A DNA stretch of 64,000 bases from Halorubrum sp. BV1 (GTDB lineage: Archaea; Halobacteriota; Halobacteria; Halobacteriales; Haloferacaceae). The stretch covers positions 186,001 through 250,000 of the forward strand of contig NZ_JQKV01000002.1 in the NCBI RefSeq assembly GCF_000746205.1, read 5' to 3'. Shown in pieces: positions 7,110 to 15,737 of this stretch. The notes under the pieces are model-generated. The model was not told the DNA's origin, ran no database searches, and saw nothing but the letters and a program-made list of their open reading frames with translations. A program made the translations under genes and the position numbers. Position 1 is the first letter of the stretch, and every line of letters starts with the position of its first letter.

Positions 7110-8282
7110 TCAGCTCCGCAGCGCCTCGACGGGGCGCTCGTTCGCGGCCTTCCACGCGGGGTACGCGCCGCTGACGACTCCGACCCCGACGCCGAACCCG
7201 AGCGCGAGAAGCAGGTAGTACCCGTTCGTCGGATCGAGCACGAGCGACGCGTCGACCGCGGGGGTCGATACGACGAGTGCGGCGACGAGCACCACGGTGA
7301 GCAGCGTTCCGGCGGCCGCGCCCGCCGCGCCGATGAGTCCGGCCTCCGCGAGCAGCACGCGCAACACGTCCCGCCGCGTCACGCCGACCGCGCGCATCAC
7401 GCCGATCTCCTGACGGCGCTCGACGGTGCTCATCAGCATGACGTTGAGGATCGAGACGCCGGCGACGACGAGCGAGATGCCGCCCAGTCCGAGCAGGAAC
7501 GTGCTCAACAGATCGAAGAAGCCGTTGATCTCGTCGACGACGGCGGCGAGTTCGAACAGGTCGACGCGCTCCTCGCGGGCGTTGACATCCTCGCGGATCG
7601 CGTCGGCGGCGGCCTGCGCCGTCGCGCCCGACTCGGAGACGACGAGCGCCTGCGCGTACCCGTCCGCGGCGAACGCCGACTCCGGGAGGAAGACGGCGTC
7701 GTCGGGCGCGACCGGACTGAACGTCTGACTCTCCGCGAGCACTGCGACGACCCGGACCTGCGATCCGGCTATCTCGACGGTGTCGCCCGGCTCGACCGAT
7801 ACCTCCTCGGCGACGCCCGCGCCGACTATCGCGCCCTGTCTGTGGCGCTCCGGCAGCGCTCCCTCGGCGGCCTCGAACGCGAGCCCAGGCTCGGAGACGC
7901 CGTAGACCGTCGCGAACGTCTGTTCGCTCTGTCCCGCGACGACGGCGTTGTCGGAGTAGAGCGGGACGACCGCGGGGTCGCCGACGGACGGGTCGTCGAC
8001 GGCTCGGCGGATCGCGGTCACGTCGGCCTCAGAGAGCGATTCGACGCCCGCGTCGGCGTTCGGCGAGACGACGACCTGCGTGCCGATGTCGCCGATCGCG
8101 TCGTCCGCGCCAAGCGCGAGCACGTTGCCGAATATCCCGAGCGCCGCCACCGCGAGGACGCCGATGCACACTCCGAGCACGGCGAGGGCGGTCCGCATCC
8201 GGTTTCGACGGAGGTTCCGCGCGGCCATCGAGACGGCAGGCCGCCAGCCGCGGATCCATCCCGACCGATCCGTGTCGCTCAT
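7110..8282 (-). CDS. ABC transporter permease, FtsX/MacB type
   Basis: A 390-residue membrane protein with the MacB/FtsX layout: one N-terminal transmembrane helix (about 24-50), an extracellular MacB-like core (about 50-270), then three helices in the C-terminal 120 residues, ending in SGAYPAWKAANERPVEALRS, the usual FtsX tail. Such permeases pair with LolD-like ATPases and act as mechanotransmission or lipoprotein/peptide export machines rather than classic channels. The start overlaps the ATPase stop (ATGA, 8279-8282). It is the third gene of the operon; substrate unknown. Confidence 0.9.
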   Translation of the reverse strand: MSDTDRSGWIRGWRPAVSMAARNLRRNRMRTALAVLGVCIGVLAVAALGIFGNVLALGADDAIGDIGTQVVVSPNADAGVESLSEADVTAIRRAVDDPSVGDPAVVPLYSDNAVVAGQSEQTFATVYGVSEPGLAFEAAEGALPERHRQGAIVGAGVAEEVSVEPGDTVEIAGSQVRVVAVLAESQTFSPVAPDDAVFLPESAFAADGYAQALVVSESGATAQAAADAIREDVNAREERVDLFELAAVVDEINGFFDLLSTFLLGLGGISLVVAGVSILNVMLMSTVERRQEIGVMRAVGVTRRDVLRVLLAEAGLIGAAGAAAGTLLTVVLVAALVVSTPAVDASLVLDPTNGYYLLLALGFGVGVGVVSGAYPAWKAANERPVEALRS

Positions 8283-9037
8283 CGGTCACCCGAGGTCGTC
8301 GAACGGCGGATCCGTCTCTCGTCGTCGATACCGTCGTCAACGGACACCCCGATGTCGGCGTCCGTCCCGTCGGGGACGCCGTCGACCACGACTCCGTCCG
8401 TGAGTTCGACGACCCTGTCGGCGTACTCCTCTACGAGCGGGTCGTGCGTGACCGCCACGACCGCGACACCCTCCGACTTCACGCGCTCGAACTCGGCGAG
8501 GATCGCGGATCCGGTCTCGGTGTCGAGATTCCCGGTCGGCTCGTCCGCGAGCAGCACGGCGGGGTCGTTGATGAGCGACCGAGCGATCGCGACGCGCTGT
8601 TTCTGTCCGCCGGAGAGTTCGGACGGCTCGTGGTCGAGCCGATCGCCGAGGCCGAACCGGTCGAGAAGCGACGCCGCGCGACCGCTCGCGTCGCCGGGAT
8701 CGAACGCGGTCGGTAACGCGACGTTCTCGACCGCAGAGAGCGTCGGCAGGAGGTGGAAGTCCTGGAAGACAAAGCCGATCGACTCCTTTCGGGCCGCAGT
8801 CCGCTCGGCGACGGAGAGGGCCGTCACGTCGGTCCCGTTCAACAGTCGCCGCCCGTCGGTGGGGTCGTCGAGCAAGCCGAGCACGTTGAGAAGCGTCGAC
8901 TTCCCGGAGCCACTCGGGCCGACGACCGCGACGAACTCGCCGGGCGAGACCGCGAAGTCGACGTGATCGAGCGCGACGACCGCCTCGCCGCCGCTCGAAT
9001 ATCGCTTGAGCACGTCGCTGAGTTCGAGGCTATACAT
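8279..9037 (-). CDS. ABC transporter ATP-binding protein, LolD/MacB type
   Basis: A 252-residue ATPase that drives the adjacent FtsX-type permease. Motifs in order are Walker A GPSGSGKSTLLN (about 41-52), Q-loop VFQDFHLLP, signature LSGGQKQRVAIARSL (about 140-154), Walker B VLLADEPTGNLD and the H-loop in VAVTHD. About 35 acidic residues extend beyond the usual C-terminus. Its start overlaps the end of the exported CARDB-like gene by 8 bp, and its stop overlaps the permease start, so the three are one translationally linked operon. Confidence 0.93.
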   Translation of the reverse strand: MYSLELSDVLKRYSSGGEAVVALDHVDFAVSPGEFVAVVGPSGSGKSTLLNVLGLLDDPTDGRRLLNGTDVTALSVAERTAARKESIGFVFQDFHLLPTLSAVENVALPTAFDPGDASGRAASLLDRFGLGDRLDHEPSELSGGQKQRVAIARSLINDPAVLLADEPTGNLDTETGSAILAEFERVKSEGVAVVAVTHDPLVEEYADRVVELTDGVVVDGVPDGTDADIGVSVDDGIDDERRIRRSTTSGDR

Positions 9038-10451
9038 CGCGCCGGCGTGCCACGCCCCCGACGACGGCCAGCCCGGCGATCCCGGCGACGCCTATCGCGC
9101 CGATTCCGATGTCTCCGGGGCCGATCCCGCCGACGCCGATCGACCCGAGCGTCCCGACAGCGCCGCCGTCACCGCCGCTGTCGGTTCCGCTTCCCGCCGA
9201 TTCCGGAAGCGCCACGGTCGCGGTTTTGGTGTAGCGCACGCCGCGCTCCGTGTACGCGATCCGGATCGGAATCGCGTCGGCGACCGACGCGTTCGCCGTC
9301 GTCTCCAGATCGAAGGCGACGAAGTCGCTCGCACCGACCGTTCCCACGAAGTACGACTCGCCTGCGGGCGTCGGCGAAACGCCGTCTGCACCGGCGATCG
9401 AGACGACGACGCCTTCGATCTCTTCTGTCCCGGCGTTCGCGAGGTTGGCGTCGACGGCGACGGTTCCGTCTGGGGCCGCCTGGACGGTCGCGTCGGTCAC
9501 CGTCGGACTTCCGTCCCGGGTCGGATAGCGGACCGTCGACTCGGCGGTCCGCTCCGCGCCGACGCCCTCGCGCGCGTCGGTCCCCGACCGGAACGCGGCC
9601 GTGACCGTCACGTCGGACCGCCGATCGAGCGGCCCGAGATCGACGACGACGCGGCGTTCTTCGCCGGGCGCGACGGCCTCGACCGCGTACGGTCCGGCTT
9701 CCACGGTGGTGTCTGCGGCGTCGTTCGACGCGTCCTCATCGCCCCCGGACGCGTCCACCGCCGTGCCGACCGCCGTCAGGCTCACGCGGTCGGCGGTCGA
9801 CGTCCCGGTGTTGACGACCGTGACCTCGATCGGCGACTCGGCCGACGCGAGCCGCTCCGACTCCTCGCTTCCGCCCGCGTCGAGGCCGCCATCGCCGCCG
9901 AAGACGCCCTCGATGCCGCCGACGCTCACGCCGCCGCTCCCGGCCTGATCGCTCTCGTCGGACCGGAGGTCGTCGGGATCGAGCGCGCGAGCGCGAACGC
10001 CGAGGTCGACCGCGGCCGGCTGTACGTCGACGACGACGTCGCGGGAGACGGTGACGCTCCCCGCCGACTCCGCCCCGTCGACTGCCTCCTGATCGGCGAC
10101 GGCCTCGACCGTAAGCCGGTGTTCGCCGGGCTCCTCGAACGTGGTCCGAAGCTCCACGTCCGTCGCGTCGCCGGCCGAGAGCGCGCCGACACCGGTCGCT
10201 TCGTCACGGAGGCCGGCGGAGCCGTCCGCGTCGCGGAGCCGAACGCTCGTCACGTCCGCCGCCGCCGGGCTTCCCCCGGAGTTCGAAAGCGACACGTTCA
10301 GCGTCGTCCGCTCGCCGACCGCGGGTTCGTTCGAACTCGCGTCGACCGCGTCGATCGTGATCCGAGCGTCGGGCACCGCCGCGGCTCCGCCGACGGCGCC
10401 GACCACGGCGAGGAGGGCCACGAGCGCGGCTGTCGTTCGTGTGAGAGTCAA
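9030..10451 (-). CDS. Exported CARDB-like protein of the ABC operon
   Basis: A 473-residue secreted protein: signal peptide (about 1-26, ending in AAA), several Ig-like CARDB repeats with typical NSGGSPAAADVTSVRL and NTGTSTADRVSL strands, a Gly/Ser linker, and a C-terminal hydrophobic helix followed by RRR, so it is probably anchored in the membrane with its body outside. The FtsX/LolD pair downstream probably acts on it or with it; similar gene trios occur in many haloarchaea. Role unknown; adhesion, cell-surface maintenance and export accessory are all possible. Confidence 0.85.
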   Translation of the reverse strand: MTLTRTTAALVALLAVVGAVGGAAAVPDARITIDAVDASSNEPAVGERTTLNVSLSNSGGSPAAADVTSVRLRDADGSAGLRDEATGVGALSAGDATDVELRTTFEEPGEHRLTVEAVADQEAVDGAESAGSVTVSRDVVVDVQPAAVDLGVRARALDPDDLRSDESDQAGSGGVSVGGIEGVFGGDGGLDAGGSEESERLASAESPIEVTVVNTGTSTADRVSLTAVGTAVDASGGDEDASNDAADTTVEAGPYAVEAVAPGEERRVVVDLGPLDRRSDVTVTAAFRSGTDAREGVGAERTAESTVRYPTRDGSPTVTDATVQAAPDGTVAVDANLANAGTEEIEGVVVSIAGADGVSPTPAGESYFVGTVGASDFVAFDLETTANASVADAIPIRIAYTERGVRYTKTATVALPESAGSGTDSGGDGGAVGTLGSIGVGGIGPGDIGIGAIGVAGIAGLAVVGGVARRRDV

Positions 10452-10649
10452 TGTCGTCCCTGGTAGGGGACCGATCGGGATATATCCGTCGTAGCCGGGT
10501 ATCGGACGCCGCGCGCCGGCTGACGCCGCTGTCGTTCGTTTCCCCCTCGGACATTCCCGCTCACCCCCGCGTCAGACGCACCTGCTCGGCCCCGCGTCGC
10601 ATGTACCGGTTACGGATGCTTTTTCAGTCGTCCGACGTAACGGGAGGTA

Positions 10650-10691
10650 ATGAGCCAGCGTGACACCGCGAGAGCGAGTGATCGACGATGA
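10650..10691 (+). CDS. Possible 13-codon leader ORF ahead of the proteasome gene
   Basis: ATG at 10650 sits just after GGGAGGT (10642-10648) and reads 13 codons to a TGA at 10689-10691 that overlaps the psmA start codon as ATGA. The arrangement could couple psmA translation to the leader. The ribosome-binding motif is only one base from the ATG, closer than usual, so this may be chance. Confidence 0.3.
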   Translation: MSQRDTARASDRR

Positions 10692-11494
10692 TGGGTGGTA
10701 ACGATCAGCAGGCGTACGACCGCGGCACGTCCCTGTTCTCGCCCGATGGCCGTATCTACCAGGTCGAGTACGCCCGCGAGGCCGTCTCTCGCGGCGCGCC
10801 GAGCGTCGGCGTCCGGACGACGGAGGGCGTGATCTTCGTCGCGATGTCGCGGGCGTCGTCGACGCTGATGGAGGCGGAGAGCATCGAGAAGCTCCATAAG
10901 CTCGACGACCACCTCGGCACCGCGAGCGCGGGCCACGTCGCCGACGCCCGCCAGCTGATCGACCTCGCGCGCCGCCAGTCGCAGGGCAACCGCCTGCGGT
11001 ACGGCGAGCCCGTCGGCGTCGAGACGCTGACGAAGTTCGTCACCGACCACATCCAAGAGAACACCCAGCGCGGCGGCACGCGCCCGTACGGCGCAGCGCT
11101 GCTCATCGGCGGAATCGACAACGGCGAGCCGCGTCTGTTCGCGGCCGACCCCTCCGGGACGCCGAACGAGTGGAAGGCGACCGTCATCGGCGGCGGCCGC
11201 CAGACGATCCAAGAGCACCTCGAAGACGAGTGGAGCGACGACCTCTCGCTTCAGGCGGGCGTCGAACTCGCGATCGCCGCACTCGCGGCCCACGAAGACG
11301 ATTTGGACCCCGCCGACCTCGCGGTCGCGACGATCACCGTAGCGGACGGGTACCGGACCGTCCCCGGCGACGAAGTCACCGAAGCGTTCGAGGCCGCCGG
11401 GCTGGCCGACGATGAGGGGGCAGACGAGGCGGCAGACGACGAGGCGGCAGACGACGAGGCGGCAGACGACGAGGCGGCAGACGACGAGGAGTAG
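10688..11494 (+). CDS. psmA: Proteasome subunit alpha (alpha-2/PsmC-like)
   Basis: Forms the outer rings of the 20S proteasome, gating substrate entry to the beta-subunit chamber. The N-terminal gate QAYDRGTSLFSPDGRIYQ and the HbYX-pocket and ring-contact regions GTASAGHVADARQLIDLARR and RLRYGEPVGVETL are conserved. The 268-residue protein ends in an acidic tail containing four EAADD repeats made by a 15-bp minisatellite (11426-11485). The gate sequence and STLMEAESIEKLHKLDD resemble the second haloarchaeal alpha subunit (PsmC) more than PsmA, judged from memory of Haloferax. Two ATGs occur in tandem (10688, 10691); the first is used here. Confidence 0.92.
   Translation: MMGGNDQQAYDRGTSLFSPDGRIYQVEYAREAVSRGAPSVGVRTTEGVIFVAMSRASSTLMEAESIEKLHKLDDHLGTASAGHVADARQLIDLARRQSQGNRLRYGEPVGVETLTKFVTDHIQENTQRGGTRPYGAALLIGGIDNGEPRLFAADPSGTPNEWKATVIGGGRQTIQEHLEDEWSDDLSLQAGVELAIAALAAHEDDLDPADLAVATITVADGYRTVPGDEVTEAFEAAGLADDEGADEAADDEAADDEAADDEAADDEE
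11426..11485. repeat. 15-bp coding minisatellite in psmA
   Basis: GAGGCGGCAGACGAC occurs four times in tandem and encodes EAADD each time in the acidic C-terminal tail. Copy-number change would lengthen or shorten the tail without a frameshift. Confidence 0.9.
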
Positions 11495-11537
11495 CCCGCC
11501 GAAGATCACCGACCGGCGGCGAGCCCGAACGGACCGA

Positions 11538-11548
11538 CCCTTTTTGCG
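11538..11548 (+). promoter_or_regulatory. TATA-like element of the MOSC gene
   Basis: CCCTTTTTGCG lies 22-32 bp before the ATG at 11570, implying a leaderless transcript. Confidence 0.45.
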
Positions 11549-11569
11549 CCGCTGGCGTGAAGCCGGCGC

Positions 11570-12445
11570 ATGGTGCGTATCGGCGAACTCGTCGCGTATC
11601 CGCTGAAGTCCGCAGACGGCGTCTCGATCGACCGGGCCGAACTCGGCCCGAAGGGAGCGCTTCGCGGCGACCGGTCGTACGCGCTCGTCAGCGCCGGCGT
11701 CGACCCCCACGCGGCTTCGGTCGGCGGCGACGGCGGCTACGTCAACGGGAAGCGCGACCCCGCCGTTCACGGGCTCCGGGCGAGCTACGAGCTGGCCGAC
11801 GGCCCGGACGCGACGCCGACGGCGGTCACGCTCGACCGCCCCGCGCGACCGGAGACGGGCGTCGACGCCGACGACCGGCGGTTCCGCCTACCCGACGATC
11901 GCGAGGCGCTCGAGGCGTGGGTCGGCGAATACCTCGGGTACCCCGTCGACCTCGTTCGCGAACCGGACGGCGGCTTCCCCGACGACCGCGCCGCCCCCGG
12001 GCCGACAGTCGTCTCGCGAGCGACCCTGAAGACGGTCGGCGGATGGTTCGACGCGGTCGCCGACGCCACCGAGATGCGCCGGCGGCTCCGCCCGAACGTG
12101 GTGCTCTCCGGCTGTCCCGCCTTCTTCGAGGACCGGCTCTTCGCGGACCGCGGCGAGGGCGTCCGGTTCACCGCCGGTGAAACCGAACTCCTCGGCGTCA
12201 ACCCCTGTCAGCGCTGCGTCGTGCCGTCACGGGACCCGGACACGGGCGCCGAGATCGACGGCTTCCGCGAGCGGTTCGTCCGCAAGCGCCGCGAGACGCG
12301 CCCGGCGTGGCTCGACAGCGATCGGTTCGACCACGCGTTCCGGCTGATGGTCAACACCGTCGTCCCCGAGGCGTCGTGGGGCGACACCGTCGCTGTCGGA
12401 GATTCGATAGCGGTCGGAGACGTGATGGACGTCGACGCCGCGTGA
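11570..12445 (+). CDS. MOSC-domain protein (YcbX/mARC-like)
   Basis: A 291-residue protein with an N-terminal beta-barrel (IGELVAYPLKSADGVSIDRA) and a C-terminal MOSC domain. The conserved cysteine that coordinates or carries the molybdenum cofactor sulfur lies in LGVNPCQRCVVPSRDPDTGAE (about residues 206-226). Family members bind molybdenum cofactor and reduce N-hydroxylated bases or act in sulfur transfer. No 2Fe-2S ferredoxin domain is fused here, unlike E. coli YcbX, so a separate electron donor would be needed. It is convergent with the next membrane-protein gene. Confidence 0.85.
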   Translation: MVRIGELVAYPLKSADGVSIDRAELGPKGALRGDRSYALVSAGVDPHAASVGGDGGYVNGKRDPAVHGLRASYELADGPDATPTAVTLDRPARPETGVDADDRRFRLPDDREALEAWVGEYLGYPVDLVREPDGGFPDDRAAPGPTVVSRATLKTVGGWFDAVADATEMRRRLRPNVVLSGCPAFFEDRLFADRGEGVRFTAGETELLGVNPCQRCVVPSRDPDTGAEIDGFRERFVRKRRETRPAWLDSDRFDHAFRLMVNTVVPEASWGDTVAVGDSIAVGDVMDVDAA

Positions 12446-12449
12446 GGCG

Positions 12450-13337
12450 TTACCGGCCGCCGTCGGTCACGGCGATCGGCTCATCGTCGGCCTCGCTCGC
12501 GGCCTCGGAAAACGGTTCGTCTGCGGTCGTGGAGGCGGTGACGGGGTCGTCGACGCCGAAGTGCGTCCAGAGGGTGACGGCGACGACCGCGTAGGCGACG
12601 AGGTCGTAGTGAACGGTTCCCTCGAAACCGGTGAAGGCGGCGAGGGTACTGTAGCCGAACAGCGCGGTCACACCGGCGACGAACGCGGCGTCGTTCGTGA
12701 CGCGGCCGTCCGCGACCGCGCCGATCGCTCGGCGGATACGGGGGCCGCAGGCGACGAGGAACGCGATTCCGGAGAGTGCGCCGAGGTTGACGAAGAAGTG
12801 CGTCGCCATCTGCGAGTCGAGGATCGACTGCAGGTATTGGACCGTCACCGGGTCGTAAAACAGCCACTCGGCGCGGGTCGGGTACAACACCGCGATGTAC
12901 GGCGTCGCGACCATCAGTCCGAAAAGCACTGCGACCGCGACTCTGGCGGACGCGAACTGCGAGGCCCGGCGCGTCTCGAACGCCGCGTCGCCCGCGTCGA
13001 CGACGAATCCGAGCGATTCGAGCGTCCCTCTGAGATCGTCCCGCGAGAGCGACGGAGCGTGATGGATCCCGACGGTACCGTTGCGGGCCGTAGCGGAGAC
13101 GGCGCTCACTCGCTCGCGGTCCGCGAGGACGACTTCGAGGAGCCGCTCTCGCCGGTCAGTATCGATCCCGTCGACGGAGAAGGTGTCGTGGACGTGCGTT
13201 TCCGGCACGCGCGCGACTCGCGGTCCCGGCGATCGTCCGGACGCGTCTGCGCGGGCGTCGATCCCGGAGAATTCTATCTCCCGGTCTCGGGCCGCGGCGT
13301 CGAGTTTCGTTCGGTGCCTGCGGCGGTCGGCTGGCAT
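12450..13337 (-). CDS. Membrane protein with degenerate HMA-like domain
   Basis: A 295-residue protein from ATG 13337; a longer start at 13364 is possible. Residues about 45-115 look like a ferredoxin-like HMA fold (TFSVDGIDTDRRERLLEVVL ... LRGTLESLGFVVD), as at the N-terminus of copper-type P-ATPases, but the metal-binding CxxC is absent. Five or so transmembrane helices follow, with no ATPase domain, and an acidic tail ends the protein. It may be a haloarchaeal offshoot of metal-transport machinery. Function unknown. Confidence 0.65.
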   Translation of the reverse strand: MPADRRRHRTKLDAAARDREIEFSGIDARADASGRSPGPRVARVPETHVHDTFSVDGIDTDRRERLLEVVLADRERVSAVSATARNGTVGIHHAPSLSRDDLRGTLESLGFVVDAGDAAFETRRASQFASARVAVAVLFGLMVATPYIAVLYPTRAEWLFYDPVTVQYLQSILDSQMATHFFVNLGALSGIAFLVACGPRIRRAIGAVADGRVTNDAAFVAGVTALFGYSTLAAFTGFEGTVHYDLVAYAVVAVTLWTHFGVDDPVTASTTADEPFSEAASEADDEPIAVTDGGR

Positions 13338-13403
13338 GTGGATCCCCTTCGTCCCCAGTAGCATGAACGTTATCCCTATGCGGCGTTCGTGTCCGATCGT
13401 CGA

Positions 13404-14273
13404 TCAGGAGTTGACCGACTCGAGATACGACGTGACGATCATCTTTCCCTTGCGGGTGAGCGCGGCGCCGGACTCTCCGTCGACGACGAGAGACTCCTCG
13501 CGGAGCGTCTCCAAGATCATCGACGTTTGGGCCACGTCGCCAGTCACCACGTCAGCGACGTTCGCTTCGCCGCCGGCCGAGTAGATCGAGACGAGTATCT
13601 CCAGTTGCTCTTCCGTCGGATCGAACGACTCGACGTCCTCTTTCACCTCCTCGTACTCCAGTTTGATGTACCGGCCCAGGATGTTCAGCGTCCGCCCGTT
13701 CGGGACCGTCGCGATCGACGTGACCGTCTGCGTGTCCGGGACGTGTCGGAACACGAGCGCCGGTCGCCGCGTCCCCCCGAGCGTCCGGTCCGTGCGCTCG
13801 TAGTCGATGACCGTCGAGAGGTCCACCTGAAACGGTTCCGGACAGTTCGTGAATCCGATCGCGCCCGACGACAGCGACACGGACGCCGTGTGGTCTTCGG
13901 CGTCGGTGACGCGCCCGCCGATCTGCGCCGGGTGGCGAACCGTGACGGTCACGTTCCGCAGCAGGGCGGTGAAAAGCAGCCGCGTGAACCGCTCCATGTC
14001 CTCCGGTTCCCCCTCGACGAGGGCGCTTTTTCGAGCGCCGTTCTGCTCGTACGCGACGGTGACGCTGTCTTTAAAAAATGACCGCAGATCGCCCGGCACC
14101 GTGCCGACCACGATGTCGAACACGGACGACAGCGGGATCGTCGCCTTCCCGCCGTCCGTCGCGAGTACGAGTCGGCGCTGGCTCAGCAGGACGCGGCCGC
14201 TCACCGGATCGCCGCTCCCGAAGTCGGTGGCGTGCACGCGGCCGACGAAGTCGGCGACGACGGACTCCTCCAT
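13404..14273 (-). CDS. cheF: Taxis protein CheF
   Basis: A 289-residue haloarchaeal CheF, the adaptor that links CheY, CheC and CheD of the chemotaxis system to the archaellum motor. Family features are the MEESVVADFVGRV start, GRVLLSQRRLVLATDGGK, RLLFTALLRNVTVTV, and a C-terminal winged-helix (QLEILVSIYSAGGEANVADVV ... LTRKGKMIV). In most haloarchaea cheF lies in the che-arl cluster; here its neighbours are unrelated (an HMA-like membrane protein and gcvT), so this may be a second paralogue or the cluster may be split. Confidence 0.88.
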   Translation of the reverse strand: MEESVVADFVGRVHATDFGSGDPVSGRVLLSQRRLVLATDGGKATIPLSSVFDIVVGTVPGDLRSFFKDSVTVAYEQNGARKSALVEGEPEDMERFTRLLFTALLRNVTVTVRHPAQIGGRVTDAEDHTASVSLSSGAIGFTNCPEPFQVDLSTVIDYERTDRTLGGTRRPALVFRHVPDTQTVTSIATVPNGRTLNILGRYIKLEYEEVKEDVESFDPTEEQLEILVSIYSAGGEANVADVVTGDVAQTSMILETLREESLVVDGESGAALTRKGKMIVTSYLESVNS

Positions 14274-14361
14274 CGGGTGTTCCTATCAGCCGTTCGCTAT
14301 TCACTGTTACCCTCGGCGGGCGGGACGCGAACGGGACGACGCTCACCCCCGGCGACCCCGA

Positions 14362-15573
14362 CTACCGGTCGAGGAAGGGCGGGACGACTATCTCGGCGCG
14401 CTTCTCGTCGCCGCGGACGACGACGCTCACCTCCGCTCCCGCCTCGATGAAGCTCTCGTGGAGGTAGCCCAGACCGATCGGCTCGTCGAGCGTCGGGCTC
14501 ATCGTGCCGGAGGTCAGCTGTCCGATTCGGGTGAGGTCGCCGTCGGTAACCGCGTAGCCGCCGCGCGGAACGCCGCGGTCGAGGAGACGCACCCCGACGA
14601 ACCGCTCGTCGACGCCCGCTTCGCGCTGTGCCGCGAGCGCGTCGCGGCCGACGAACTCCGTGTCGAGGTCGACGACGAAGCCGATGTCGGCCTCGTAGGG
14701 CGTCCGCGGCTCGCGTTCGGGGTCGAAGTCCTGCCCGGAGAGCAGGTACCCCATCTCCATCCGGAGAGTATCGCGCGCGCCGAGCCCGCACGGCTGTGCG
14801 GGTCCGTCGGCGGCGTCCTCACCGACGAACGCCTCCCAGACCGCCGCGGCGTCGGCGGCCGGACACATTATCTCGAAGCCGTCCTCGCCGGTGTAGCCGG
14901 TTCGGGCGACCCAACTCGGCGCGCCGGCGACCGCCGCCGCCGTCGCCTCGAACTTCGAGAGGCCCGTGGCCGCGCCGCCGTCGGTCGCGTCGTCGAGCGC
15001 GGCCGCCGCGTCCGGCCCCTGCACCGCGAGCATGGCCCAGTCGTCGGTCGCGTTCGCGACGGTCGCGTCAAGCCCCCACTCGTCGCGGTGGGCGACCCAG
15101 CGGTCGTACATCCGGTCGTCGTGGCCCGCGTTCGGCACGAAGAGGTACGCGGGATCGCCGGAGGTGCCGTCGAGGGCGATGTCCGCGTCGGGGTCGGCGT
15201 CGGGATCCGCACCGAGGTCGACGAGCGCCGAGGCGGCGGTCCCCGCCTCGATACCGTCGGGGAGCCGGTAGACGACCGTGTCGTCGAGCATGACTCCCTC
15301 TTCGTTCGTGATCGCGGCGTACTGCGAGTCGCCGGGGTCGAGCGCGGTCACGTCGTTCGTCGTCAGGCGGTCGAGCAGGGCGGCCGCGTCCGGTCCCGAC
15401 ACCTCGATCTCGCCCATGTGCGAGACATCGAAGACGCCGACCGACTCCCGCACCGCGGCGTGTTCCTCGCGGATCGAGTCGAACTCGACGGGCATCTCCC
15501 ACCCGCCGAAATCAGTGAACTTCGCGCCGCGCGCGTCGTGCGTCTCGTGGAGGGGCGGCTGTCGGTCCGTCAT
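14362..15573 (-). CDS. gcvT: Aminomethyltransferase (glycine cleavage T-protein)
   Basis: Transfers the methylene group from the aminomethyl-lipoyl H-protein to tetrahydrofolate, releasing ammonia. The 403-residue protein has the family start PPLHETHDARGAKFTDFGGW, the folate-binding FDVSHMGEIEVSGPDA, and the C-terminal barrel GLRxxxLRMEMGYLLSGQ-type segment and GGYAVTDG. The ATG at 15573 was chosen because the conserved LHETH motif then falls at residue 7; longer in-frame starts add unconserved Arg-rich sequence. gcvH and gcvP are not in the window and the gene stands alone. Confidence 0.92.
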   Translation of the reverse strand: MTDRQPPLHETHDARGAKFTDFGGWEMPVEFDSIREEHAAVRESVGVFDVSHMGEIEVSGPDAAALLDRLTTNDVTALDPGDSQYAAITNEEGVMLDDTVVYRLPDGIEAGTAASALVDLGADPDADPDADIALDGTSGDPAYLFVPNAGHDDRMYDRWVAHRDEWGLDATVANATDDWAMLAVQGPDAAAALDDATDGGAATGLSKFEATAAAVAGAPSWVARTGYTGEDGFEIMCPAADAAAVWEAFVGEDAADGPAQPCGLGARDTLRMEMGYLLSGQDFDPEREPRTPYEADIGFVVDLDTEFVGRDALAAQREAGVDERFVGVRLLDRGVPRGGYAVTDGDLTRIGQLTSGTMSPTLDEPIGLGYLHESFIEAGAEVSVVVRGDEKRAEIVVPPFLDR

Positions 15574-15737
15574 GCGAACACACTCGCCGGCACGTCTCTT
15601 TAACCCAGTGGCATCGAACCGGGACGCGCCCGCGAGTCGTGAGCAGGCGCGATACCGCAGATAGGACCCCGTGGCGGTGACGCGTCCGCCGCGCACCGCC
15701 GACAGTCTCAAAGCTGACCGGTCCCTCCGGTATCGAC

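Noticed and set aside
10610..11770. A 386-residue open frame antisense to psmA (and similar long frames opposite the CARDB gene at 9006-10466, folA, pyrF and rps28e-ndk)
   Set aside because: Long antisense frames are expected in GC-rich coding DNA with biased third positions; these have Arg/Val/Ala-rich compositions, no start signals and no protein family.
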